A DNA stretch of 64,000 nucleotides from Stratiolaelaps scimitus (Eukaryota > Arthropoda > Arachnida > Mesostigmata > Laelapidae). The notes under the pieces were generated by a model. It saw nothing but the letters and a program-made list of their open reading frames with translations, searched no databases and was not told the origin of the DNA. Shown here piece by piece: positions 12,897-25,274 of the stretch. The position numbers and the translations under genes are program-made. The DNA lies in assembly GCA_019614645.1 (NCBI GenBank), contig JABWDB010000034.1, forward strand, positions 2,294,001 to 2,358,000, given 5' to 3'. Numbering within the stretch: the stretch's first letter is position 1; every line of letters begins with the position of its first letter.

Positions 12897-13550
12897 ATGG
12901 GACGTACACTGTATCTAGATGGTTGCGTAGTGCGGCGGGGGCTATGTTTTGGATTATCGGGGGCTGGTTTCCGGGACCTTCGAGGTCCTCGGAGAAGATG
13001 CTGTTTGAGTGCAGTGAGGCCACCATGGTATTACGCGATTCAAGGTCCAGTGCGATGTCAATGGCTGAATAAAATGATGACTGGTCTCCGAGCATTTAAC
13101 ACAGATTTGAATAGCTATGTATCGCATGTATGCAGGTGTGGACTACACGAGGTGTGGACTAACTTGAGAGGGTGAACGCTGCTGGCCGTGAACTGTCTGT
13201 GATTTTCAACAGGATGACCAGGTCAGCCAACCAGGGCGCATATTCAATATCATCAATGCTACGCCCCACTTGTTTATATCCGTCCAGTGTGCGTGTTACC
13301 AACGCTTGTCCAACAGGTGGTCAGAGGTGGTACTGTAGTTCTGAGTGAAGGCAACATAGTTGCATAACGCGCCGCATGCAGATGCCCTAGGAAAAACGTC
13401 GCCCTCGAGAGAGTTCGCGTTGAAGCGACCCTCGCAATGTCATATAACTTTTATGACATCTCGGGGAAGAGCCGATCTCTGTTGCGTGTCTTGTCACCCC
13501 CGAAGCAAGCCACTCCATTGCAGTGAGTGAGTCAGTTTGGCACAAGAGAC

Positions 13551-13589
<39 letters not shown>
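13551..13589. repeat. (AT)n microsatellite with one interruption
   Basis: AT array interrupted once by TACATA. It lies about 190 bases beyond the donor of the minus-strand exon, so probably just inside intron 1. Confidence 0.95.
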
Positions 13590-13770
13590 GTCGTTTCGAC
13601 TACTGGCTCACCGTGAACGGGTTAGTTACCTAGAGAAGGGGACACTGAATCAGCGAGTTCACATTCACCAAAAATAATCACATTTTTCTCGCTTGAAATC
13701 CCCCCTACAACTACCCCGTAATTTCTCCCACATTCTCAGTGGATTGTTTCTGTTACAGCTGATCGTTCCT

Positions 13771-13776
13771 ACTTAC
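13771..13776 (-). other. splice donor GTAAGT of the first coding exon
   Basis: The minus-strand sequence GGCAAAT|GTAAGTAGG matches the metazoan donor consensus. The intron would be in phase 1. Reading through instead gives a stop within three codons, which supports its use. Confidence 0.6.
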
Positions 13777-14137
13777 ATTTGCCTGGTGGGACGTTGGTCT
13801 GTTGCATCCATCGGTGACCGGGTGGGTGGGAGTAGCGGGCTTGTTCCTGGATGAGGGTGGTCATTGGAGGATGGGGTACCGGAGGAGGAGGATTCACCGG
13901 AATCACCGGTGGCGGAGGGTTCGTGTACGCCGTGGTGCCGGTTGTTCCGGAGACGGTTACCGAGATAGTGGGTGGCACCAGCTGCTGCTGGAGACCGTGC
14001 TGCTGTTGCTGTGGCTGACCTGGTTGTTGCTGCAGCACGGCGGCTTGTTGCAGCTGCTGTTGCTGCTGCTGCTGCTGGTGGGCGACCGCCTGCTGTTCGT
14101 ACGCCTGGCGTTGGCTCGTGCTATAGCCGATATCCAT
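13777..14137 (-). CDS. first coding exon of a Gln/Pro-rich regulator-like protein (partial)
   Basis: On the minus strand ATG at 14,137-14,135 opens a frame of 120 codons plus one base that ends at a consensus donor, AAAT|GTAAGT, with GT at 13,776-13,775. An in-frame TGA at 14,167-14,165 lies nine codons upstream and no other ATG intervenes, so this start is well fixed, although its context (T at -3, G at +4) is weak. The peptide begins MDIGYSTSQRQAYEQQ. Next comes a glutamine tract (about residues 20-50, CAG/CAA mixed), then a Ser/Thr-rich stretch, two proline runs (PPPPVIPVNPPPPVP), and a non-repetitive end with SHPPGHRWMQQTNVPPGK. Gln/Pro-rich N-termini of this kind are common in arthropod transcription or RNA-binding regulators. 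I do not recognise the family, and the following exons are not found in this window. Coding status rests on composition, start/stop arrangement and the donor. Confidence 0.55.
13981..14095 (-). repeat. CAG/CAA triplet-rich tract coding polyglutamine
   Basis: On the minus strand CAG dominates with CAA interspersed. The longest Gln run is eight residues, followed by a Leu and further Gln. The mixed codons suggest a selected polyQ region more than a fresh CAG expansion. Confidence 0.85.
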
Positions 14138-15210
14138 CAACGGGTTGACCGCCCCGCGAGCCAATCACCCGCCCGCGATGAATCGCGAGCGAACGACCAG
14201 CGCTCAGATTCAACAACAGGTGGTACCTCTGTTGGTGGCGACGCTCAGCGCGCGGCGAGTCTATTGAACGACGGCGGCGGCGGTGGTGGCAACGGCGGTG
14301 GCTATGTCGTCGCTGGTGTCGAAGTCGTTTCCGCTGCCCGTTATCAACGCCGTACCGCAAGTGCTTAGCTTAGCCAGCGGGTGGTTTTAGGTGTTCTGCG
14401 TTGGCCGGATCGCTTACCGCTGCTTATTCGTCTGTTGCTTATTGTCTTGTTGCCGATGCTCTCATCAGTGGCCAGAGCCGCTCTCAGGGGTTTCTCGCTA
14501 CGGTCGCTAGATGGACGTTCACAGTTTCAGTGTAGTAGTAGTTGTTGTTGTTCTTGTTCTTGTGGCTGTTTATATTTTATTATGTTGTTCTCCTTCAATC
14601 CGCCTTCGTTGTTGTTGTTGTTGTTACTTGTTGCTCGGCCACCTCTTCTAGTTCTTCATTGGCCTCGGATGATAAACGAAGCCGGCGGCTATGTTGACTG
14701 TACTGTCATTAACGGGCACCTTATCCGAGAGTCCTGGCTGGCTGACTGGCGTGTGCTGCCTTGCCTTCCTGTGTTAAATCAAGCGTACGCTCGCTCCTCT
14801 CCTGCCGGTTCGATTCGTTGCGACACGACCTGACAGCAACAGCCAAACACAACGGACAAGTCCACACACACACACGCTGTCGCAACGACGCTGAGTAGTT
14901 AGTGTTCGCTCACGAGACCGCCGTGATCTTCAATCTCTCGTGTGCTTGTCTATTGTCGTGGGACTTTGCCGGCCAGCCTGTTCTCGACGCTGTTTTAGCT
15001 TGCACCAGTCGTTTCTCCCGTTGTTGAACTGCTCCTGCCGTCAACTCCGCAGTCGCGCAGTGCTTTCCTGTGAACGCTGCTGATGTTGTCTCAAAGCTTG
15101 CTGCTAGCGGGGTGACGTTCGCTGGCGGGTGATCCGCTTGGGCGGGGGTACGTTCGCTCTCCTTTGAAGACCACTTCTGACTCGAGGAATATAGCCCGGT
15201 ATTATATCGA

Positions 15211-15240
15211 ATATATATCTATATGTATATATATATATAC
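15211..15240. repeat. interrupted (AT)n microsatellite
   Basis: AT array with short interruptions inside the CA-biased upstream region. Confidence 0.85.
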
Positions 15241-17542
15241 CGGAGAGAAAGTAGCAACTCGCTGATCGTCGACCTTTAGTGGCTGCTTCGCTGTTCTTCT
15301 TCGCCTGTTTATTTATTATGATTATTATTATTCTTGTGGTTCTTGTTACCACTACAGTATCGTCGACGTATCGTTCCTCTCTTCGCTTCGTTTAAGCTTT
15401 AACTATTGCTACTGTGGTTGTTGCTGTGGTTGCTGATATTGAGTTCGTCGTTAAAATTTCTGCTGCCGTCTGTGATTTATCTCTTGGAGTTGTTCAAAAA
15501 TTCACTTCGTTATCTTCGCGTGTAACTGCTGCTGCTGCGGCTGCTGCTGCTGCTGATATTGATGATGAAAGATAATGACGGTGCTTTCTTGTGACGGCCG
15601 TTTGCGTAGTGTTCTACTTATTATTGTTGCTGCTAAAAATACACTTTCTTGACCGGAGCAACTTGAGCTTATATATGTTTGTTGTTGTTGCTGCTGTTGT
15701 GTGCTCTGTGTATCTGCGTGTCAACACGTGTATCTGCGTATGTGTGAGCGCGGGGGGGTGCGGACGAGGTGGTAGTTGCTTTCGTCGTCGTTGTCGTCGT
15801 ATGCGTTGGGTCTTATCGCCGAGGTGGTTCCTCGCCTCTTCCTGCCAACTTGTCCTTGTGTTTTTGTGTGTGTTCGGTATATTTGTCGTGTCCGCTTACG
15901 TCTACCCGCTTTGTCGTCTGTATTTAGCGTGTGATTTTTCCTAGGTATGCGTTAGAATCGTAAGGGTAATATGCAGCAGATATTTTGAAGATGGCTTGCG
16001 CGGTTGAGCTTGGGGCTTGCAGGCAGCGCGGGCGACAGGTGGTGACCCGGAGATGGCTACTGATCGTCGTGCTGGCTAGCGTGTCGTACGAAACAAACGA
16101 TGTTGATACTCCGATCTTTTCCTCTTCCAATCTCGTATCGCGCGCGCGCGTTCAGTCAATGGTCGCCTCCCTCCGTGCTGCGTCACCGCGTCTATGTTTC
16201 GTTGTTCTTCTTCGTCGACGACGACGCCCGACTACTGTCAATGTCTCCGGTCTCACGTTGTCCTCTGCTGCCGGATTGTCGGTCTGCCCGCTCGTGCAAC
16301 GCGCGGGCGTCTGCTGCGCTGCTTCGCGAGGCAGAGCTGCACGCGTAAGCACACACAATCAATGGCCCGGGCTCAATCGACTGACGCTCGAGCTCGAGTG
16401 ACGCGGCGGCCGGCTTGCTCATCCGCTCACGTTGGGGTCGGCCCCTTCGCCGAAGCTAGCATGCCGCGCTCGCGCCGAAGAAGAACAGGAGTAGCTTCTC
16501 AGGCGTCCTGTCGAAGCAGTCCCCGTCAGCCGGAGCCGCATGACTGCCTGATCCCGCGCCAGGAGGAGGCCGCACGGTCGAGTGCGCCGCCTCGCTGCTC
16601 CTGCCCTCGAGCTTTGTGGCCCCGTTGTCTCCTGCTCGTTGGCCGTTGGCCGTCGGCCGTCGACCGCTGCCGCCTCCGCCCCCTCCGCCGCCGGCGCAGA
16701 TCGTCCTGTGGCGGCCCACGCTCAGCGCCCGCCGCTCGCCGACGCAAGATTCGGGTGACGACGACAACCAGCAACGCTGCAGGCGGCTGGTACGAGGACT
16801 GCAGCTCGACGGAGACGCCCTCGACCGCCGATGTGCCCGCGTTCCCCTGCTCGTTCTACGGTGATCGCTGACGTATTCCGCGCAGCGGCGCCGTTGTCGA
16901 CGACGACGACGCAAGCCGCCGTTGTCGACGTCGTCGCAAGCCTCGCCTGCCGGAGCCGACGTCCAATGGGCGCCCGGCGCGATTCTCCACGGCCGAACGA
17001 GTGGTCGAGCATCCACCGCACCTCGATCACCCGCGACTCACTTACTCGCTAGCGACGCTCACACAATTGCTCGACAATTCACCTCCGTCAATCCGTCACG
17101 GCACCATCCAGCTGGAGGCCGTACACGTCTACGTACAGCATGCACCCATCCCCATACATGAGCACTACTTCTCTCTCTCTCGCCTTCTATCTCTCTCCCG
17201 CTCTCTCTCGCGCCTCCTACGACGAACAAAGCGGCACCTCTCCACGTTTTCCGGACTCCTCTATGCAGTCGGTCAGATAATTGTTGTTCGGCTATGGCCG
17301 CTGCTGCTGCTGCTGTTGTTCTTGTTGCTGTCGATGATCGTATCGACTTTGCCAGCCGAACCTCCTGGTGACCCCATCACTGACTGTCTCTCGCGGGTTA
17401 TCGCTAATGCTGTTGTGACATTTACTTCGTCGATCTTCCCTTCGATTTGTTCAGTAGTTATTTGTTTACTGCTGCTGTTGTTCTTGTTGTTGTTGTTGCT
17501 GTAGTTGTTGTGGGTGCTTTATGTTTTTGCATCCGCGCCGAA

Positions 17543-17590
17543 TCTCCTCCTCCTCCTCCTCCTCCTCCTTCTGCTGTTGTTGTTGCTGCA
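17543..17590. repeat. (CTC)n then CTG/TTG triplet tract
   Basis: About nine CTC units run into CTG/TTG triplets. The minus strand reads CAA/CAG then GAG. Confidence 0.9.
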
Positions 17591-18098
17591 CACACGCACA
17601 CACAACGATATCGAACGTGACGAGTCACCGCTCCAAGGCCATATTCACTCGTCCAGAGTCCGTGTGTCCTCACTCGCACCTCACCTCAACTTCACGTCAG
17701 GTGGCCAACCGCGCACCCGTCAGTCTGCCGACCGATGCTCTGTCGTTACTGAGTATAATGCTGCTGTTATGTAGTAACTGTAGCTATTGTTATACGGGGG
17801 TAATCGTATGGAAAAGATTGAACTGGCCGCTGGGAGAATTCACACTTATTTTTTGCAGGTGCAGAAAAACTAACAACCGTAATATACACACTCGCACTTG
17901 TCACATAATTCGTTCGTTCTTTTCTTTTTGTTGTTACGGTGGGGGGCGGGGGTCGGGGGACAGACGTTCACGATGAACGTGAGACTCGCTGGAAGGGCGG
18001 GGGGGGGGGTTTCAATTTCCGGGAGAACTACACTGTTGTAAGTACACTGTTGGATTTGTTTCGATTTATCTCGACGAATAACGATTTCTCGCGTTCCT

Positions 18099-18137
<39 letters not shown>

Positions 18138-18164
18138 TGTATGTATATATATATATATATATAG
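18099..18164. repeat. compound (CT)n(TA)n microsatellite
   Basis: A CT run changes directly into a TA array, with a GTATG interruption near 18,139. Confidence 0.95.
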
Positions 18165-21100
18165 GTGGTGCGACCGAAGATTTTAGGAAATGACAAATAT
18201 GAAGATGTTTGACGTAGGCGTGGATAATCCTCACGCGGCAACGGAACTCGCGTCACGAGAGAAGACTCAATGAACAAACTCTTTGTAACGATGAACAGTG
18301 GCAACAGCGACTGCGGCTGTCGTCGTCTTTCCTGCTTGGCGTTCTCTGTGGCGCTTCTCGTTTTTTTCTCCTCCTTGCGATTTGTTATTATTCTTAGTAT
18401 TCTTATTCTCGTCACAAGATTTCTCTCGACGTTAATCGCCCGTCTGAATTAAACTTCCTCCTCCAGGTAGCCGAACCGCAAATCACTGTGCGGCAACTCC
18501 TACCGCGCTTGCTCTACTGACCACACTACGGTCGATTGTGCGCGTGGCGCCGTTTCTTTTCGAGCCCGCAGCATCCCGAGGGTAACAAATTCGATTCGCG
18601 CTGAAATCTCTCTCGCTCTCTCTCTGTCGCTCTCTATTCTCTCTCTCTCTCTCGCTGATCTCACAGATCCTCGCTCGCACCCATCACACAAGGGAGGACA
18701 AGCTGTGTGTTGTTCGGGTACTTGGTCGTCGTTTCTTGCCACTGGTTAGCTTTCCGTTTGCGATTCTACGATCGTTGATATTTCACCCTGGGGCTGGCGG
18801 TTGTGCGCGATGCGCTGCGCCGCCGACTTGCGGCAGACGGCGCCGGTGGCGGCAGCAGGACACCGACAGCAGGATCGGAACACCGCGCGCACTACGGGGT
18901 CGGACTCCTCGGTGCTGTCTCGTCGAGCTGGTGAACGCCACTGGTGTTAGCGGTGTCGTCGTTGTCGCTGTCCTGCGTCGATTCTCGTACACACTGAGAG
19001 AAACGATGCCGGCCGTGATGCACTGCGACGGCTCGGGTCGGCTAGCGGGCTACGGCTGGCTCCACTGCACTCCGGCTCCGCACAGCCGCATCCGCGCCTC
19101 GGCACCTCTGCACAGCCTATGGTCTGCGTCCTCGTTTCCTGTCGTTCGGGATAGCAGAGCTGTCGGGAGCGTTTGGCGCGCCGGCCGATCTAGCGATCGA
19201 CCGATCAGCGAACGAACAGAGTGAACTCGCGTACTGTCTGGCTGCCTGCGGGCTGAATGCCTGCCACTCGTCGTGCGCGGTGTGCTGCCCTGGTCCGCTG
19301 CCTCTCGGAGGACAGACAGCCGCCAACGTTGAGCAGCGTTGCCCGGCTGGCTCAGGCCCTGTAGCCTACTGCACCGTCCTGCACCATCGCCTGCCTGCAA
19401 CCAACCAACAACCAACCCGTCGTGGCCGTCATCGGCGGAGGGAACATCGAGCTCGGCGCGCGCGCGCCCAGAGCGCCAGAGGGAGAGGAGACCGCGTCTG
19501 GAGGAGGAAAGCACACGGTGGCCGGCGGCTGCGCATGCGCCTCGTTGTCTTCGTTGCCTCGGCTGTGCGTCGGGGCCACCGACAAGCGACCGACCGACCG
19601 ACAGACCGCTCGCAGGGTGGCGGTAGCGGCGGAGACGGTAGTGGCCGTGTTGGTGGCGGCGGTGGTTGTGCGCCGAGGCGCCTTGCTTCTCCGCTTCCAG
19701 CAGCCGACCGCCAGGCGGCTAGCCGGCTGCTGAGCTGGCGGCCTAGCCTCGTTGCGTCGGTGCGTTCGGCCTTTCGGCCGCTTTGGAGCCTTCAGACGGT
19801 GTCCGACCAACGCGGCCTGCTGCTGCCAGCGGTGTGCCCGAAGTCCGTGTACGTCTGCGACTGTGTAACTGAGAGCGCGTGTAACGGGTCGCTGCTTACG
19901 GTGTATGTGTGTGAGGTATGTGTGTGTATGTGTGTATATAGCTGTATGGGAGCGTACGACGGCGCGGGGATGCGGCTGCGTTCCCTCTCTGATCTCAGGA
20001 GAGAGGAGAGCACGAGGAGCCCGAGAGGGAACAGCCAGGTCTCTTCCAGTTACATTCTCCTTCGAGCGGCAGGAACGAACGAAGGCAGCCTGCTCGCTGC
20101 CCAGCGTTGCGCCGCTGCTGTCCGACAGGGAGAAGCAGCCGCCGTCTGCGTAGAGCTCCCTGCTGCTGCTGCTGCTGTATGTAGTCTGTAGGCTGTAGTG
20201 CTGCTTCGTCTGTGGCTCGCAGAGACTCGATGGAGCAACCCGATAGAGAACACACGGAGGGGGCGCCCGGGAGACTCAGGGAGCTGAGCAGTTTGCTGGC
20301 TGGCAGTGCCCGTACCGGTCTTGGTTTTCCCTCACCCTCGCTCCATCTCCCCTCTACACGGTCATAGACACACACCCACGAACAAACCAACACACCCTTA
20401 TAACCCAGCCAGGCAGCTAACACGCGCCACGCACACAGCTTTTCCTGCCGCCCTCAGCACCGTGCGTCACCGCTGGAGAGGGGATGCAACGTCGGGGCCT
20501 CAAGGAGCTACTCTGCCTCTCCTAACTGTAGCAGCCGCGACGGCGGCAGCTGCAGGCCTCCACGAAGAGGGTCTAGGAGATTCTGCCACAGAGGCTCCTG
20601 CTGCTGCTGTTCCATGGCCTCGCGGCTGTCTCCCATCCTCCGACGTCTTCTCTTCCGGTTCCGCAGAAGCTGTGGACCCGTCCAAGTTCACGAACCTCGT
20701 CCTGCTTTTCTCTACCACGGTGCCATGGGCACGAACTCAGGCCCCTCAGAACTCCCCACCCCTTCGCCAGTACAGGAAAAACGGGCCCCCTGGCAGCAGG
20801 CCCTTCTTAGGGTCCTTCGTAGCAGCAAGGAAGCGTGCCGCAGCCAACGGTCGGACTTCAGCCACGCCGCACGATGGCACAAACTAACCTCTCCAGCGTA
20901 GTTCTCGCCCCATCCGACGGCGGCGCTCGCGAACCACAACACAAGGGCCCGCCAGACTCCGAGTGCTGCACGCTTCGAATTCGCTAAGGCCCCCCGGGGC
21001 CCCCATCGCACTCCAGCGCATTTTATCCCCGTTATCTGCTGATGCGGTACCTATACCCACGATCGTATATCTATTTATTATAGAGAGCCATAGAAATTAA

Positions 21101-22212
21101 CCTCGAAATTAGCCAGTGCATCGCTGGCAGCTCATCTCCCCCAGATGCCCAATAACCCCTCGGGTTCCCCGTCACTGCCCCACGTCACTTGTCCGAATAC
21201 AAAGTATTTCCTATGATAAATAGCGCCTTTGACAGGCACTGCTGTATTTGAATCGCTCGAAAATGACACAGTTTTAGAGGCGACCATTGAAGCGGAGGAG
21301 GCAACATCGACACTACGCGCATAATAATGCAATAACAACAACTAACAATAATAAAAATTCGTATTTATGATTCCATGAGAGCTAGCTAATATAGCTCAAA
21401 AAAAAAAGACTATAACTAGCGAAACCAATAACAGTTTACACCAACGTATCTATAAAATAGTCCACCCGCTTTTAATAGCATAACACGAGTCACCAATAGC
21501 TGCATGTTGTAAACTTACCTTTGAATGATTTTTTCTAAAAATCGATAGACATTTTTTGCGCATGAGAAAAAAAACGAGCTATTTCCGACTTCCAGTTCGC
21601 ATTATATATTGATTTTCCATATGTTGTTCCCCTATTTATTGATCCGTATCTATATTATTTTAAAATATATAATCGACTTCCGTTTAGAATGCTTCTATTT
21701 TCTTCAGTTCCATCGTGGGCTGCGCAAGCTAATACAGCAACTTCACGGTAGGGGGTTAGTGTAAGATCTGTTCACCACCTCACACGAATCGCATATTGAA
21801 CCCGATATATGAGAATAGATGTGCCGAATGCCAACTTGCCCAAAATGCTGTGCTGCTCAATGGCACACACATATATCCTAAATTGAGTCATTGTTGAGTT
21901 CTCATTTCAACGAACATTCAGACAAGGAATTCGCTATGGTGTTAAACTTTCACCTGAGAAAATATCCGTTGAACCCCTCACTCTCGTTCGTTGTCCTTAT
22001 TTCGACACTTTTCGTCATACAGCAAACACCCGCGATTGCTTCATCAGCCTCCAATTCCCCTTGAACGCACGGTATCGCACAAGCATTAAGTGCAGATCTG
22101 GATGGCGCACTTCTATGACGTCTAAAATTAGCGCCATTTAGCTGGACCCTAAATCAAGCCGTATAGGCGCGGACACACCAGCCTATCAAGCGACCTCTGG
22201 AAGACTCCCGTT

Positions 22213-22281
22213 CATTCATTGAACCCTTCATTGGTGTCTGTTCATTGAAGGCCTACCTGCCATGCTTACCTATTGAGGTAG
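22213..22281. repeat. diverged direct repeat, copy A
   Basis: Shares with 22,527-22,609 the ordered words CATTGAA, TGGTGT and TTCATTGAAGGC, followed by a similar ATGC...ACC...TATT...GGTAG series with small gaps. The two copies lie about 315 bases apart. The alignment was made by eye. Confidence 0.45.
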
Positions 22282-22526
22282 CGGGGTAAAATGAAGAAAA
22301 GTGATGAGCTTCGTCGAAAACATACCATCACGTGAAAGGTCTAACATTACACTAAAGGTTAACGGAGAAGTTTTCACATGCCTGTCATCTGCAGGGTCAA
22401 TCTCAATAGACCGACGGCAATCTCACGTGATCTCGTTAGAGACACCACTACTCGGTTAACTCGACGGCTGTGTCCGTCTCCTGTGTATTGATATGGCTCG
22501 TCGTTGATAACAAATGCCAATTTTCC

Positions 22527-22609
22527 CATTGAATCATGGTGTTTCGTGTTTTTTCATTGAAGGCGTCCACGTATGCAAGCTCACCGTATTATCCCACTAA
22601 TTAGGGTAG
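22527..22609. repeat. diverged direct repeat, copy B
   Basis: Second copy of the repeat at 22,213-22,281, containing TTCATTGAAGGC at 22,552-22,563 in the same word order. Confidence 0.45.
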
Positions 22610-23400
22610 TCAAAAGCGCTGTCTATTAGCGTATCCGTCGCTATCGGCGTATCGTAATTGATTAGAATTTCTAACCATAAAACAAGTCGTTGCTGAAGAT
22701 ATTCGCATTAGCATAAATACATATAAGAGATTTGACGAGAACATCAACAAATTGAATGCCATGGGGGGACGAGTTCAAATCGCCCCCGAACCATGCCGGC
22801 CATAGCGGCGACCTTTTGTCGACCTGTAAACCCAAATACTGAAACGCGGTCGACCCAAATTGTAGGTTCTCTTTTTTTGTTCGCAGTACCCCGTTCCAAA
22901 CTCATAGATAGATGCCAAGCTATACGACGAAACTGTATATATTTCTCGTTGAAATAGTGTAAGGCACCACTTGGCTAGGTTTACTTGCGTTCGGTGCACC
23001 CCATGCATATAGTTGCTTATACCACGAGTCGCTGGCATATTCTATATTCGAATTTATGTATCGTATTTTGCAGTGATTGAAGCTGTCGACAGTGTGTGCT
23101 CGCGCACCGTGATAGTCTTCTTTAATATGTTTTTGACGAGATCTCTAGTATTGTGAAAACTACAGTTCCACTAATAAACCACAATTGAAATTGAATTGAA
23201 TACACCCGCACTTCCGGCGGCGTCCACTTCGACAGGTTGCATGATGAATTGCTCCTAGAAGTCTCCGTAGAAATCCGCATTTGCGATGGTCCGCAAGGCT
23301 CGCCGCTGGCGCACTATGGCGAGCACACGCGATCTATGGCCGGATGTGCCACATATTTGGCTACCCCCGTACAGAACACAGGTAATGTCAGGATCAAGTA

Positions 23401-23760
23401 ATGTCATCTGGTCAAGAAAGCATGGTTAAGTTGGCCAAGAGCCCAGTTGAGATGAAAGTTCTAGCGTTTGCAACGGTTTGTACAGTTCAGAATGCCATTC
23501 AAGTTTGTTTGAAGTGGGAAATGGCCCGCGTTGGTCTTCTAACTGCGTATACTACACGCGATCCACTGTACGGGCAATGGTTCCGCGCAAACGTTTCCAA
23601 CGGCTGCGTCGGCAGCGTTGCGAAATTGGCCGTTGTCCAGCGGCTGATATCTATCGAAGTACGAGTCTATTTGTCTAGCATTCCTGTGATGTATAATACA
23701 TTAGATGCCACCTTGTACCACCTTCAGAATACTGGTCGATTATTGAACACACTTTTTTAA
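23401..23760 (+). CDS. unrecognised open frame (119 codons), doubtful
   Basis: ATG frame in ordinary-composition DNA with varied codons and no low-complexity runs. It has an early basic/Ser stretch, a central CLKWEMARVGLL segment and a hydrophobic end (RLLNTLF). An AATAAA signal follows about 75 bases after the stop (near 23,838). I recognise no domain, signal peptide or transposon motif. A frame of this length is moderately unlikely by chance at any one position but expected somewhere in 64 kb, so it could be a single-exon gene, a 3' exon or chance. Confidence 0.2.
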   Translation: MSSGQESMVKLAKSPVEMKVLAFATVCTVQNAIQVCLKWEMARVGLLTAYTTRDPLYGQWFRANVSNGCVGSVAKLAVVQRLISIEVRVYLSSIPVMYNTLDATLYHLQNTGRLLNTLF

Positions 23761-25084
23761 CATACGACTATATAGTCGCGCCATGCAATGTGTTACACAA
23801 TATAGATAAATGCATCTGTATTATATAAATGAACATAAATAAAGAAGACAAGTCGCCCCATGCATCATGAGCGAAACTGATTCGAGTATGAAACCGACTT
23901 TAAGACGTTTATCATCTACGTGATTTACTAACGGCTTTACGACGGACTTGGTGGACTTGACCATGCCGAAACTTGAAACTATCCAGCGTTCTTACTCTCG
24001 CAAGGACAAATATTACCACCATCGCACCCGGCGGCGCCCGCCACAGCCGTCGGCTCCACCATAAAGTCATGCAACATCGTCCGAGAGCCTTTCTACCCAG
24101 AGTGTGCAATCCCACAATTGACGGGCCGCACCTCCGGACAGCAACGTTTTAATATACAGACGGCATGCGAGCTCCGAGGTGGTGCCCGCCCGGCGGCCAG
24201 TTGTAGCTGTCCTAGCAATGGTAGTGCCGGTTGTGGTGGTGGCGACCGCCGGCGCCGCGTGGATCGTAAAGTGCTCTCCCCCGACCGCTGGACGAAGGCT
24301 TTCTGGGCTGGTCGACGGGGGCAGCCGGGTGTGGCCAAGGCCATATTGTCCGTCCCAACAGAACCAATACTACGGGGATCTATTCTGTTTGCCGAGTCGC
24401 CCCCAGCTTCTTTACCCCGGCCCTCTTCAAGTCGTCGCCGCCGCCGCCGCCGCCGTCGTGCTCCGCCCGGGAGAACTACGCTGGTTCCCGCCGTCGTGCC
24501 AGTCTCTTTCCCGGACCAGCACTACTGCGGCACTTGGCGCACACTGACTGTCAGACCGACAAGCATACATAGCAGCAGACAGACGGACGTTCGTTGTCAA
24601 GCGTCCGACCATTCAGCTGTATCTGCACAACGGATGTTCTCAGTCTCCCCAGCGCCATCTCTGTGGGCTACTTCTTCGACATTAGGCTGTGGTGGTCTTC
24701 AGCCGACGTCGGCCGCAAGCAATCGAGCTGGCCATCGACGACAGTCGCTTCCACGATTCTACCACTTGATCGCAGAAGGGACGAAGGCGATATACATAGA
24801 TACATACAACGAAGTCTAACTGCCGTCTGTATGCGCTCAAATTCGGCAATTCTCAATATTGCCGCGCAGTGTTGTACGCGGTAAAAACGTTTGCGGCGAA
24901 TTGACTAATTCGTCGATTCGAACGAAGACAAGAAAGAAAAACTGTTGACGAACACATTTCTACGTTGGGGATAACATCGTGCTTCGTATTTCTTTTTAGT
25001 CAATTATAAAAGTGGCCGACACCTGTACCCGTTGAATCTTCGGAACGCTAGACATTTTGTGCTGACTTGTTTGCGCCGTAGCTA

Positions 25085-25106
25085 CCATTATATATATATA
25101 TATATC
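25085..25106. repeat. short (TA)n microsatellite
   Basis: TA run just upstream of the mariner remnant. Mariner-family elements insert at TA, so AT-rich flanks are expected. Confidence 0.8.
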
Positions 25107-25274
25107 AATCTCGAGGTTGCGCAGTACTACAAACAGCAGATATAGACGAGCGCCATTTGCGTTGGTGCCATTTATTATACGTTAGGTCTAATGTTTCTGT
25201 GAGGTCACCGTCGGCGACGCCAATCAGCAAACGGCAAGCCTATTCAAATGCCAATAACTTTTGAACTAAATGAG

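Larger units (their letters stand above)
1..13776. other. GC/CpG-rich non-coding region, possibly intron 1 of the minus-strand gene
   Basis: No open frame here has recognisable domains or convincing exon structure on either strand. The sequence is rich in CpG, short GA/CT tracts, CAG/CTG triplets and homopolymers, and long frames in it translate to Arg/Ser/Pro/Ala-rich or IYIY-type low-complexity peptides. Because the exon ending at 13,777 has a splice donor pointing into this region, it is probably intronic for that gene; this is inference. About 3,480-4,500 and 7,870-8,400 are less GC-rich and show nothing recognisable. Exons shorter than about 50 codons could be missed. Confidence 0.4.
14138..20950 (-). 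promoter_or_regulatory. CpG-rich, CA-biased upstream region (putative 5' UTR/promoter)
   Basis: This stretch lies directly upstream of the minus-strand exon. It is CpG-rich and, from about 13.9 to 17.6 kb, the plus strand is filled with TTG/CTG/GTT triplets, meaning CAA/CAG on the minus strand. It also has CTC, CT and TA arrays. The open frames in it on both strands are Arg/Ser/Pro/Leu-rich without domains. A long CA-rich 5' UTR with a CpG-rich promoter would fit the strand bias; this is inference. No TATA box or start site could be fixed. Confidence 0.35.
20951..25180. other. AT-richer non-coding region
   Basis: Base composition drops sharply from the CpG-rich block upstream. The stretch holds the diverged direct repeat near 22.2-22.6 kb and one doubtful frame at 23,401. 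The part from 24.1 to 24.8 kb is again locally GC-rich with CCG triplets. Nothing else is recognisable. Confidence 0.4.

Noticed and set aside
11911..13095. 394-codon minus-strand open frame
   Set aside because: It runs through the TA array as IYIY repeats and through CCG/CTC triplets as Arg/Ser runs. No domain, and other frames overlap it in full.
19280..20191. 303-codon plus-strand open frame
   Set aside because: Arg/Ala/Ser-rich peptide typical of CpG-rich DNA, with open frames on both strands at the same place and no domain or splice support.
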